NCBI GenBank assembly: GCA_943371005.1
Contig: CALRTB020000008.1
Location: 81,933 to 145,932, forward strand
Direction: 5' to 3'
DNA: 64,000 nt
Source: MRBY01 sp943371005
GTDB taxonomy: Bacteria; Cyanobacteriota; Cyanobacteriia; Cyanobacteriales; MRBY01
Both the position numbers and the translations under genes were made by a program. Below the pieces are notes generated by a model, which was not told where the DNA came from, ran no database searches, and saw only the letters and a list, made by a program, of their open reading frames with translations. Below, in pieces: positions 25,411-33,579 of the stretch; the stretch's first letter is position 1; each line of letters opens with the position of its first letter.

Positions 25411-26535
25411 TTAACGATCGCCTTGATCCAACTCAAGAATACTATGTTGTCTCTGCTCATTTATAATAAACCTTTTAAGCTCCATATGTTTTGCAGATAA
25501 CTCAGGATCTCTTTCCTGATACGAAGATGTATAATTTCTAGATTTTCTCTTAACTTTTACAAATGAAGGCATTTTCTTTAACTTCGCTTGACAAGTAAAA
25601 ACATAATGTGTCGATTTTATTCTTTTCTTACCTTCCTTCTCAGCTGATAAAATACCGCTCTCATACTGATGCAAATTTATGTTTTTATACCTTTCGTATA
25701 ATCGCCTTACATGAACTTCATTTTGTTGTGAACAAAATCCTATTACTGAATCTGAATTGATTACCTGAAAAGAATTCAAGATTTCAACATCTTCATCTTT
25801 TGAAACGCAAGTTAACAAGCTTTTTTGTCCATATTTATACACTTTTGGATCATAAAAACAAAGTGTTATTTTGGGAGATAGAGGAAGGAAAATTTGTAGT
25901 CCAAGTGCAGTAATGCTCGTAACTCCGGGATATTTCAAATCCCGATAAAGCCAATTGTAGATGAATACAGGATGATCAGATATGTAAAACTCTGACACAG
26001 TTTCATTTTTAACAATGTGATACCTCAAATCTCTTAGAATTATGGCATCAAGCACTCCTTGAACAGTCATTAAAGATGCTAACCGATCTTGGTAAAAGTT
26101 GAAGCGTCCGGCACTTGCTTCTTCTGGATCAAACCCGTTCAAGCTTAAAAGTTCGCGAACCATTGATTCAAGCTGTGAATTTAAAAAGCCACTTACTCTT
26201 TCACTTGCCTCAGGTGTTCTATAGAAAAGGGATAAAACAAATCTGTGTAAAGTCAAGATATCTTCGTCAACTATATTAAAGTCTCCATCAACGATTTTGT
26301 CTAATACTTTTGAGGCTGGATCTTCTACTTTTTCAGCCATGAAGGTTTCAACTTTATTGTCTTTGCCATAAAAATAATTCTGTGAGAAAATCTTTTTAAT
26401 TGACTGGTGATATCTCACAACAGATCTTTCGATATCAAATACATTTATCCGTTTCCCTTTCCTTGCATCACAGCCAAAATGCTTAAGCAAGCATTGGGGA
26501 ACATAATGTTGGTTCTTAGTTATTTGCTTACTCAT
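25411..26535 (-). CDS. DUF4238 family protein, AT-rich accessory gene
   Basis: A 374-aa protein starting KQITKNQHYVPQCLLKHFG; NQHYVPxxxLxxF is the hallmark of DUF4238, a family of unknown biochemical role with scattered distribution. No membrane segment or classical catalytic motif is obvious to me. Base composition is clearly richer in A and T than the flanking genes, codon use is different (many TTT, AAA, ATA), and no HIP1 octamer is seen from about 25,430 to 27,270. These are signs of horizontal acquisition. The ATG at 26535 is used; the ORF opens one codon earlier with TTG. Confidence 0.8.
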   Translation of the reverse strand: MSKQITKNQHYVPQCLLKHFGCDARKGKRINVFDIERSVVRYHQSIKKIFSQNYFYGKDNKVETFMAEKVEDPASKVLDKIVDGDFNIVDEDILTLHRFVLSLFYRTPEASERVSGFLNSQLESMVRELLSLNGFDPEEASAGRFNFYQDRLASLMTVQGVLDAIILRDLRYHIVKNETVSEFYISDHPVFIYNWLYRDLKYPGVTSITALGLQIFLPLSPKITLCFYDPKVYKYGQKSLLTCVSKDEDVEILNSFQVINSDSVIGFCSQQNEVHVRRLYERYKNINLHQYESGILSAEKEGKKRIKSTHYVFTCQAKLKKMPSFVKVKRKSRNYTSSYQERDPELSAKHMELKRFIINEQRQHSILELDQGDR

Positions 26536-26693
26536 CAACTCTTTTCAGGTAATACGCTGACTCCCAACAAACAGCTTTAATATGCATCCTAACCAAAGAT
26601 CAAACGGCACAACTAGTGATTATACGGATGTTGTTCACATAAGATTCTTTCTGTTGCTTTTATATGGAATATTTCTGGATTTTTAGTGTTTTA

Positions 26694-27746
26694 CTAACGA
26701 TGGCGACGCAAAATTAAGATCACAATAATTGGCGCGCCGAACATTGCCGTAACCGTATTTAAAGGTAATGTTAATTCACTCCCCGGCAGTTGCACAATAA
26801 TATCCGCTAGCAACGCCAGACTAGACCCTAATAAAGTCACCGCTGGCACTAAAAGCCGATGATCAACTGTTTTTAGTAAGCCCCGACAGAGGTGCGGCAC
26901 CGCAATCCCCAGAAAAGAAATCGGGCCACAAAATGCCGTGACCGATCCCGCCAAGAGGGCTGTACTGACAATGATGTGACGACGGGTTGCTTTCAGGTTG
27001 AGGCCAACGCTTTGGGCATATTGTTTGCCGAGAAGGAGCGCATTCAACGGTTTCGCCTGGAAAAAAGCCAGGAGACCTCCCGCAAAAATTAACACCATAA
27101 AAATAGGCAACTGTTCCCGCTGGATTTCGGCGAAACTACCAAATGTCCAACTTAGATACAGGCGCAGCGCCTCTGTGGGGCTAAAGTGCAACAGCAACGT
27201 GACGAGGGAATTGCTGACGTAGCCGAGCATCAACCCCAAAATTAGTAGGGTGCCATTGTGGGGAATCCGACGGGCGATCGCCAAAACAAGCAGCAACACC
27301 GCCACCGCCCCTAAACTCGCCGCCATCGCCACACTTAAATTTCCGAATAGACCGCCCATAAAACCCGTTCCCAACAGCACCAGGGCGACCCCCAAACTTG
27401 CGCCGGAATTGATGCCCAGCACAAAAGGGCCAGCGAGGGGATTGTTAAATAAGGTTTGCATCTGGAGGCCGCTAATACCCAGGGCAGCCCCGGCAAAGGT
27501 GGCGGCGATCGCCCGTGGAAAGCGCAGTTGCCAAACGATTTCTGCCCACACCGGATTGTCAATGGGTTGGCCCAAGGCGATCGCCAAGAGTTGATCCCAG
27601 GGAATTGTCGTCGAGCCAAGACTCAAGCTGAGGAAAAATAAGACCCCCCACAAACCTCCCAGCAGAATAAATAACGAAGGCGATCGCCACCGCAGTTCCG
27701 GTAGGGAAAAACAAGTTAGAGGGGTCGTGGTGTAGGGGATTTTCAC
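26694..27746 (-). CDS. btuC: cobalamin/iron-siderophore ABC transporter permease (FecCD/BtuC family)
   Basis: A 350-aa permease with about ten hydrophobic helices. Family features: IALGQPID, LRFPRAIAATFAGAALGISG, NNPLAGPFVLGINSGASLG, and FLGIAVPHLCRGL, the cytoplasmic loop that contacts the ATPase. Its ATG overlaps the stop of the binding-protein gene (4 bases, ATGA), so they are translationally coupled. Position in a cobalamin-riboswitch operon points to vitamin B12 as the substrate. No ATPase (btuD) gene follows; the next gene is the unrelated DUF4238 gene. Confidence 0.9.
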   Translation of the reverse strand: MKIPYTTTPLTCFSLPELRWRSPSLFILLGGLWGVLFFLSLSLGSTTIPWDQLLAIALGQPIDNPVWAEIVWQLRFPRAIAATFAGAALGISGLQMQTLFNNPLAGPFVLGINSGASLGVALVLLGTGFMGGLFGNLSVAMAASLGAVAVLLLVLAIARRIPHNGTLLILGLMLGYVSNSLVTLLLHFSPTEALRLYLSWTFGSFAEIQREQLPIFMVLIFAGGLLAFFQAKPLNALLLGKQYAQSVGLNLKATRRHIIVSTALLAGSVTAFCGPISFLGIAVPHLCRGLLKTVDHRLLVPAVTLLGSSLALLADIIVQLPGSELTLPLNTVTAMFGAPIIVILILRRHR

Positions 27747-28957
27747 GGGGAATCTTGCAAGTGACGGTAATAATAAAGCTCGTGGTCAGGTAATTGATCG
27801 GGGTGGGCAATTTTAATCACATCGGCGAGGATCACATCGGGATTGAGGGTGCCCCCTTCCCAAAAATCATTGCCTCCCCCTGGCGCTACCCGGTTGTTGG
27901 CGGCATAGACTTGCTGGTTTTGCACTGCTTCAAACAGTTCATAGCGCTGGTCTTCCTGGAAAATATCGGCGGTGGTTTGCCAAGCAGGATCCACATTTAG
28001 CCAAAGATCCGCTGTTTTCGCCCGACCTAAAACAGCCTCCAAATCCAGAGGTAAACTCAAGCGGGCCGCCGTGGCATCCCAGGGATAATTCACGTTGGCA
28101 TCCCGCAGCAGTTGGGCCACATAGCTTTTTCCTCCTGGCACATACCAGACCCCTTGGTAGGGCGACCCACTCAGTACCGTTGGCGTTGTTTCTAAATCTT
28201 TGACTTGGTTCACGAGGGCTTGGTAACGGTTGGCGATCGCCCCAAAAATCTCATTGGCTTCAGCTTCTTTGTTAAAGAGGAGAGCCGTAAACTTGAGCCA
28301 TTCCGCCCGGCCCAGGGGAGTGGGTTCCAGGTGCGCTGCGTCTAACACCACCGTTAACCCCAAGGAATCTAGGGTGCTGGTATTGTTCCCCTCGCTGGCA
28401 TCGAGGCGATAGTTCAAAATCACATCGGGCTGGAGACTGAGGATTGCTTCTCTGTCTAGCTGGAGATTGCCGACTTCTTGGATGTCGCCCGCTTCAATGG
28501 CTGCTCGGATCTCAGGACTATAGATCAATTGGCGATCGCCGACCCCAATTAAATTTTCTAAATGACCTAAAACGTCTAAGTGGGGTAAATAGGTTGTCGA
28601 AAGGGCAATCACCCGGTTGACGGGCACTTCAACGATGGTCGCCTCTGGATAATCCTCCGGAGTGGGCGTACCACACTGCACAAAAACATAAGTTAAATCT
28701 TGCTGGGCCGTTTCCCAGGGCTGCCGCACCGTCACCACTTTGTAATGGTCGTGGTATGTCACCTGAAAACCACTGGCAAATTCTGGCGTCACCTTATCGG
28801 GAAAATAATCCACCGCCGGATCATAATTTTCGACACAAGCTGCCGTCGGTGCTGGGGTCTCCGTGAGCGGTTGGGTGGGGCCACAACCCCCTAGCCACAG
28901 GGATAAACCCAGGCCCAGCAGAGGAATTAAACGGTGTGGCAATAGGGGAAAACGCAT
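27743..28957 (-). CDS. btuF: ABC transporter substrate-binding lipoprotein (BtuF-like)
   Basis: A 404-aa periplasmic binding protein. The N-terminal lipoprotein signal ends in the lipobox LGGC (LGLSLWLGGC), so it is tethered to the membrane. The mature part has the FecB/BtuF class III fold signs: VNRVIALSTTYLPHLDVLG, LSLQPDVILNYRL and a C-terminal DVILADVIKI. Start ATG at 28957 is chosen because the signal peptide begins there; the frame is open eight codons further. Its 3' end overlaps btuC by 4 bases. The operon position indicates cobalamin binding. Confidence 0.88.
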   Translation of the reverse strand: MRFPLLPHRLIPLLGLGLSLWLGGCGPTQPLTETPAPTAACVENYDPAVDYFPDKVTPEFASGFQVTYHDHYKVVTVRQPWETAQQDLTYVFVQCGTPTPEDYPEATIVEVPVNRVIALSTTYLPHLDVLGHLENLIGVGDRQLIYSPEIRAAIEAGDIQEVGNLQLDREAILSLQPDVILNYRLDASEGNNTSTLDSLGLTVVLDAAHLEPTPLGRAEWLKFTALLFNKEAEANEIFGAIANRYQALVNQVKDLETTPTVLSGSPYQGVWYVPGGKSYVAQLLRDANVNYPWDATAARLSLPLDLEAVLGRAKTADLWLNVDPAWQTTADIFQEDQRYELFEAVQNQQVYAANNRVAPGGGNDFWEGGTLNPDVILADVIKIAHPDQLPDHELYYYRHLQDSP

Positions 28958-28968
28958 CTTTTTTGCTC

Positions 28969-29736
28969 CTATGTAAACCACGGAATGCGTTGTACCGTTG
29001 TTGCAAAGTGACCATCGTCCTGGAGTTCAAACAGACGGAAACCCGGTTGTTCCCACAGTTGGCGATCGCCTGCCATGAGTTCCTGATCCGGGGGCGTCAC
29101 TTGGGTGCAGGTTGATGGCGTACCAAAACAAGGAATTCCTGCTCGGGTGACGCGATATTCCAGGTGAACATGGCCGAAGAAAACCGTCTTCACCTGGGGA
29201 TGGTGTTGGATAATTTCCCAAAATTGGTTGCGGTTAGTCACGTCAATTTGATCGAGCCAATCAACCCCCGCTGGCACCACATGGTGATGAATGGCGATCG
29301 CCACCGGAGAATTTTGATATTGTTCTAGGTTTTCCGCGAGCCAAGCCAATTGATTCGCATCTAAAAATCCCTCGCCATATTCTGGATTTTCGAGAAACGA
29401 ATCCAACAGCAGCAGTTGCCATGGCCCCAGGGAAACGCTCTTTTCGGGTGAAAGGTAATCTCCCTGTAAAATCTCTGCCATGACTTTCGGATCATCATGA
29501 TTCCCCGGCAGCCAATAGCTGGGAATCTGGGTCGCTTCGACTAAATCCCGTAACCGTTCATAGGCGATCGCCTCACCGTGGTGGGCCAAATCTCCCGTTA
29601 AAATCAAGCGATCTGGTTTAAACTGTTGCGCCGCCGCTAATACCGCCTGAAACGACGCATCCGTTTTTACGCCCCGCATTTCGGCATTGGGATGATCGAG
29701 GAGGTGGGTATCAGTAATCTGGGCAATGAGAACCAT
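28969..29736 (-). CDS. cpdA: metallophosphoesterase (CpdA/Icc-type, 3',5'-cyclic-nucleotide phosphodiesterase-like)
   Basis: A 255-aa calcineurin-like phosphoesterase. All metal-site motifs are present in order: DTHL, GDLAHHG, LPGNHDD, IHHHVV and FGHVHLEY, as in CpdA/Icc enzymes that hydrolyse cAMP. The ATG at 29736 is preferred to 29754. It sits between btuB and btuF in the B12 uptake operon, 39 bases after btuB and 11 bases before btuF. A phosphoesterase is not part of the transporter itself; it may act on a cobinamide or nucleotide-loop phosphate, or be an unrelated passenger. Confidence 0.88.
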   Translation of the reverse strand: MVLIAQITDTHLLDHPNAEMRGVKTDASFQAVLAAAQQFKPDRLILTGDLAHHGEAIAYERLRDLVEATQIPSYWLPGNHDDPKVMAEILQGDYLSPEKSVSLGPWQLLLLDSFLENPEYGEGFLDANQLAWLAENLEQYQNSPVAIAIHHHVVPAGVDWLDQIDVTNRNQFWEIIQHHPQVKTVFFGHVHLEYRVTRAGIPCFGTPSTCTQVTPPDQELMAGDRQLWEQPGFRLFELQDDGHFATTVQRIPWFT

Positions 29737-29775
29737 GGGAAATCGTGGGAGCAATAGGGGATGAAACGGAGCAAT

Positions 29776-31746
29776 TTAACGGAATTGGGCATTGACACCA
29801 ATCTGAAACCGACGCCCAACGCCCGGAAACGCTGGGAACGTTTCAAAATCTGCATCAAATAAATTTTCGACACTCGCCGTTAAATTCACGGTATCACTAA
29901 TGGGATAACGCGCCCGCAAATCAAGGTTGGTGTAGCCTTCCAGGGACGCAGTATTGGCATTATTCGTTAGGCGATCGCCGACCCGTTTCAGAAAGATCCC
30001 AGCATAAATTCCCTGGGGATTTTCATAGGCGAGGCCAATATTAAAGGAATCCGTCCCGGCAAAGGCAACTTCATTACCAATGACGCTGGCATCTTTATCG
30101 GCGAGAATTTCTGAAGTATTGAAAGTGTAGTTTGCAAAGGCAGAAAAAGACCGGGACAACTGTACTGTTAGTTCTGCTTCAAGACCTTGGTTACGAGCTT
30201 TGCGGATATTTTGTGGCGTGAAGGTCTCTAGATCAAAAACGATGGCATCATCAAGGGTGTTATTAAAGTAAGTCAGGCGCACCAAAGCACGGTCTGAAAA
30301 ACGATGGTCAATGCCAAGATCAAAACTATTACCCAGTTCTGGCACTAAATCAGGATTGCTAAACCCAGGGAAATAGAGATCCACTGCCGTCGGCACGCGG
30401 AAATTGCGGGCATAGTTCCCCCGGATTCGCGTCGCGTCTCCCACTTGCCAAGCGAACCCCGCACTAGGCGATGTCACCGAACCATCAGCCAAACTATTAA
30501 AGTCTTGCCGTAGCCCAAAATTCAAGGCGAGTTCCGGGGCAACATCCCAGCCATAACGGGCAAAAATTGCTCCCTGGGTGAGATCCTCGTCATAATCAGA
30601 GGTGGGATCTTCTGGCCCCCCTGCTTTCGCTGTCAAATAACGGTAATCAAAACCATAGATGAGATTTTGGGTTTCATTCAGTTGCCAATTGTGCTGAACT
30701 TGCGCCCCAAAGGAATTATTTTCATAACGGGCATCGGTCGTCCCAAATTGATTCTCATCAAAGAAGCGAAAATCATTTAAGTCAGCAAATAATTTTGTCG
30801 TCAGCAGAGAATCATCACTATTTCCAAGGCGAGACTCTAAATCTAAAGACAGCAACCAATTGTTGTCATATTGCGTTGCGTTGGGGCTTGGAGAAGAAAC
30901 ACTGCCCGGAATTTCTAAATCCTTACTACTGTAGATGCCATTGAAGCGCAACCGATGGCGATCGCCCAACTGATTTACTACTTGGAGATTTACATTTTGG
31001 ATATTGGTCGCCGCATTATCCCGGATACCCGACAAACCCCGTGCTGCAATGTCATAGTCAAAGTCATTTTCCGCAGCGGTGCGGTCATAGGCTAAACGCA
31101 CTGCCTGAGTTTCCGAACCAAAACTCACCCCAACATTTTGACGGTTATAGCCAAAGCTCCCCAGATTGACCCCAGTTTCTACCGCAACCGGTTGGTTAAA
31201 GCCGGGCTGGCGCGTCACGATATTAATCACCCCACCGATGGCATTGGAACCAAACAGCACCGAACTGCCCCCAGGGATTAATTCAATGCGTTCAACATTA
31301 TCAGTGGTCAAATTAGACAGATCAAAGTTCCCTGAATCGAAACGATTAAGCGGTCTGCCATCGAGCAAGATCAGCGTTTGGGAAGAACTATTAGCCCCCC
31401 GAAAAATTTGCGAACTTTGGGCACCCAGGCGGGATCCAGCCGTACTATCAATAAAAATCCCAGGGAAATATTTCAAGGCTTCGTTTACAGTGCGATAACC
31501 TTGGGCTTCAATTTGCTCACGGTTAATAACATAGGCTGCACGGGTCGCATCTTGCACCGTTTCTTCCTGACGAGAAGGGCCATAAACGGGTTGATTTAAT
31601 AACTGCTCAATGACCGTTAGTTCAAAATCAATGGTCTCTTGCTCATCATCAAGATTGTTATCTTCTTGGGCGAAAATAGCAGTGCTACTGCAGAGAAAAC
31701 AAGCAATTGTCAAGCAAATTGTTTTGGGGATAAAAAATGACGTCAT
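29776..31746 (-). CDS. btuB: TonB-dependent outer-membrane receptor, BtuB-like
   Basis: A 656-aa receptor. The signal peptide covers about residues 1-26 (ending STAIFAQE). A TonB-box-like stretch is followed by the plug domain (about 50-165) with NEALKYFPGIFIDS, DGRPLNRF and GGSSVLFGSNAIGGVINIVT. A 22-strand type beta barrel then continues to the terminal FQIGVNAQFR with C-terminal aromatic/Arg end. There is no AMIN or secretin-like N-terminal domain, which cyanobacterial siderophore receptors often have. The cobalamin riboswitch upstream makes B12 or a precursor the likely ligand. Confidence 0.9.
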   Translation of the reverse strand: MTSFFIPKTICLTIACFLCSSTAIFAQEDNNLDDEQETIDFELTVIEQLLNQPVYGPSRQEETVQDATRAAYVINREQIEAQGYRTVNEALKYFPGIFIDSTAGSRLGAQSSQIFRGANSSSQTLILLDGRPLNRFDSGNFDLSNLTTDNVERIELIPGGSSVLFGSNAIGGVINIVTRQPGFNQPVAVETGVNLGSFGYNRQNVGVSFGSETQAVRLAYDRTAAENDFDYDIAARGLSGIRDNAATNIQNVNLQVVNQLGDRHRLRFNGIYSSKDLEIPGSVSSPSPNATQYDNNWLLSLDLESRLGNSDDSLLTTKLFADLNDFRFFDENQFGTTDARYENNSFGAQVQHNWQLNETQNLIYGFDYRYLTAKAGGPEDPTSDYDEDLTQGAIFARYGWDVAPELALNFGLRQDFNSLADGSVTSPSAGFAWQVGDATRIRGNYARNFRVPTAVDLYFPGFSNPDLVPELGNSFDLGIDHRFSDRALVRLTYFNNTLDDAIVFDLETFTPQNIRKARNQGLEAELTVQLSRSFSAFANYTFNTSEILADKDASVIGNEVAFAGTDSFNIGLAYENPQGIYAGIFLKRVGDRLTNNANTASLEGYTNLDLRARYPISDTVNLTASVENLFDADFETFPAFPGVGRRFQIGVNAQFR

Positions 31747-31805
31747 CTAAGAATATTTTTGGCTAATTTTTGATGTGGCGCAGGGGAAATAAATGCAGCA
31801 ATGGG

Positions 31806-31830
31806 AAGACTTTTACAAATCAAAAGTCTT
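31806..31830. promoter_or_regulatory. perfect inverted repeat upstream of btuB
   Basis: AAGACTTTT (31806-31814) and AAAAGTCTT (31822-31830) are exact complements with a 7-nt centre, 60 bases before the btuB ATG. On the minus-strand transcript this forms a 9-bp hairpin without a proper U-tract, so it is more likely an operator or RNA structure than a classical terminator. Confidence 0.5.
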
Positions 31831-31983
31831 GGCTGATAATTTTAAGAAAAGCCAGGAGATCGAGCGAACAAAAATACCGATAATTTTTTACTGATTCGCC
31901 TAAATCAATGCATTCCTCAACATCATCAAATGAGGCCAATGCTGCTGAAATAATGGGTTAGAGCAATATTCAAAACAAATTCT

Positions 31984-32082
31984 CTAACGAGACTGGGCTT
32001 GCTGATTGTGGCGATATTGCAGTCTCAAAAGATAGAAATTATGGGCAGCAGAAAAAGGTTGCGTGCTAAAAGAAAACATCAT
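31984..32082 (-). CDS. short ORF in the btuB leader (32 codons), hypothetical
   Basis: Two ATG codons in tandem (32082-32077) open a 32-codon frame ending in TAG. GAGG lies 5 bases upstream of the first ATG (reading GCGAGGTACGG then ATGATG). The product begins MMFSFSTQPFSAAHN and ends NQQAQSR, basic and glutamine-rich, with no family I recognise. It lies between the cobalamin riboswitch (ends about 32118) and btuB (starts 31746). It could be a real small protein, a leader peptide, or chance; only the ribosome-binding site and position support it. Confidence 0.35.
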   Translation of the reverse strand: MMFSFSTQPFSAAHNFYLLRLQYRHNQQAQSR

Positions 32083-32117
32083 CCGTACCTCGCAGATGGG
32101 AAATTACTAAAACATTT

Positions 32118-32250
32118 ACTTTTGGCTCGGCGGGCATTCTGACTTAGAAATTGTTGGCAATTTCTTTACAGCTGCGGGACAGCGACGGATTTGCACCGTT
32201 CTTTCCCCATTGCTTTTATCGGCTGATCCCCGATAAAACCGAACAGAATC
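32118..32250 (-). ncRNA. cobalamin (AdoCbl/B12) riboswitch
   Basis: Read on the minus strand this has the conserved cobalamin aptamer core in the right order: GGGGAAAGAACGGTGCAAAT, then CCGTCGCTGTCCCGCAGCTG, and the 3' element AAGTCAGAATGCCCGCC. A preceding hairpin TTTATCGG/CCGATAAA represents the P2 region. The aptamer precedes btuB-cpdA-btuF-btuC on the same strand. Known family behaviour is repression of B12 uptake genes when cobalamin binds. No clear terminator was seen directly after it, so control could be by RBS occlusion (perhaps of the short ORF), Rho or other means. Confidence 0.94.
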
Positions 32251-32252
32251 TA

Positions 32253-32258
32253 ATTATA
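32253..32258 (-). promoter_or_regulatory. -10 box of the riboswitch/btuB transcript
   Basis: TATAAT on the minus strand (within GCTATATAATTAG), a few bases upstream of the aptamer's 5' end. A weak TTTACA at 32279-32284 is 20 bases away; a HIP1 site lies in the spacer. Confidence 0.55.
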
Positions 32259-32324
32259 TAGCAGGCGATCGCCCCCCATGTAAATAGATTTGTGAAGTCC
32301 CTAGGTCTTGGGAGAGATCTACGT

Positions 32325-33479
32325 TTAAGCAGCAAGCAGGGCTGTAATGTGGGGAATAATCTGGGCGTGGTTCGTGAATAAATAATCGAGGCGATCGCTA
32401 ATCAGGGACAAAATTAAGTCCTCGTAGGTCATTCCTTGTTCTGATAGTCCCTGGGCAACGAGGCTGGTGACATTGGTGGCAGGTCGCTTGAGGTCGGGCT
32501 TGGGATTGGCCTCTAAAATCTGGATATTTCCTGTCGCATCCATCCGGGCGTCGATACGAATCAAAGCATTTAAACTAAATTCCCAGTAGACCTGTTGGGC
32601 GAGTTTTGCGAGCTTTTCTTTGGCCGGATCACAATCATCTAAAAAACGAATTCTTTGGCCTGTAATTGCTTTTTTATCCATCGAAGTAAAAATCTTTTCA
32701 TCAGCTTCTAAAAGGCGCTCCAAAATCGAAAAGGTGAAGGGAGAATCTAACTTTTCAAACTGCCCTTGACGATGGCGCACATAGCCACACACGGAAACAC
32801 AAAACTCCCGCCCAGTGAGGAAAGGTTCAATTAATGCAGTGTTGTGGGTTTGCCGATGTACAGCGGCGATCGCCTCATCGAGATCCTGGGGCTGATCCAC
32901 AAAATGAATGTTCAAAGAGGCGCGGCCAGAAACGGGTTTAACGAGAAAAGCCCCCTGGTAATCACCAAAGGTTTGTTGAAAACGGACGTTGTTTTTGGCG
33001 GTGAATTTCCCCTGGGCCGGATGCCAGATCATAAACGGTGCCGTGGGAAAACCAAGGCCCTGCAATTCCCGTTTAAAGCTATGTTTATTGTCCAGAATCG
33101 AGCTATTTAAAGGGTTATGGCCGATATAGGGCACCCCTAACATTTCTAAAATCGCTGGGGTATGGCAGACGGGATTATAACCCTGAACGCCACCGGTGTT
33201 GAGCCAGGCGAGATGAATCTGATTTTCCCGGAGGCGATCGCCTAAGGTGGCATCATCGGGCAACACAAACACATGCTGAAAACCTAAATCTTCAAGGGCC
33301 GCGGCAATGTCACGGGCCACCACTTCGTAGGTTTTAGTGGAGCGGGGATTGTGGGTTTGGTAGATAACGGCCCCCGGCACTGCTTTGTCACCCCCATGAA
33401 TTACCGCAATTCTTAACTTTTTCCGAAGAATTTCAAGGTAGTTTGGCAGTTGACTGAAATCGTAAACAAATCCCATCAT
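32325..33479 (-). CDS. D-alanine--D-alanine ligase family ATP-grasp protein
   Basis: A 384-aa ATP-grasp protein related to Ddl. Visible: KLRIAVIHGGDKAVPG at the start, LNTGGVQGYNP, GVPYIGHNPLNSSI, the ATP-site FLVKPVSGRASLNIHF, LTGREFCVSV, and the metal site IRIDARMDATGNIQILEANPKPDL (given here only in part: LIRIDARMD and EANPKPDL). The EANPxP metal motif matches Ddl, but the protein is longer and diverges around the substrate loops, so it may ligate other amino acids. The start is the ATG pair at 33479/33476. It is divergent from comEC. Confidence 0.75.
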   Translation of the reverse strand: MMGFVYDFSQLPNYLEILRKKLRIAVIHGGDKAVPGAVIYQTHNPRSTKTYEVVARDIAAALEDLGFQHVFVLPDDATLGDRLRENQIHLAWLNTGGVQGYNPVCHTPAILEMLGVPYIGHNPLNSSILDNKHSFKRELQGLGFPTAPFMIWHPAQGKFTAKNNVRFQQTFGDYQGAFLVKPVSGRASLNIHFVDQPQDLDEAIAAVHRQTHNTALIEPFLTGREFCVSVCGYVRHRQGQFEKLDSPFTFSILERLLEADEKIFTSMDKKAITGQRIRFLDDCDPAKEKLAKLAQQVYWEFSLNALIRIDARMDATGNIQILEANPKPDLKRPATNVTSLVAQGLSEQGMTYEDLILSLISDRLDYLFTNHAQIIPHITALLAA

Positions 33480-33579
33480 TAACGTGATTTTTCCCACAAT
33501 TCTAAGCAGTTTTGCTATTTTAGCCTAAGCTTGTGGGCAAGTTTTTGTACCTTTGCTTACAGATTGATTTTCTTTGTCT

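Noticed and set aside
25411..26535. Calling the DUF4238 gene a phage-defence gene
   Set aside because: No neighbouring defence genes and no known activity of the family; only composition suggests transfer, so it is kept as a lead.
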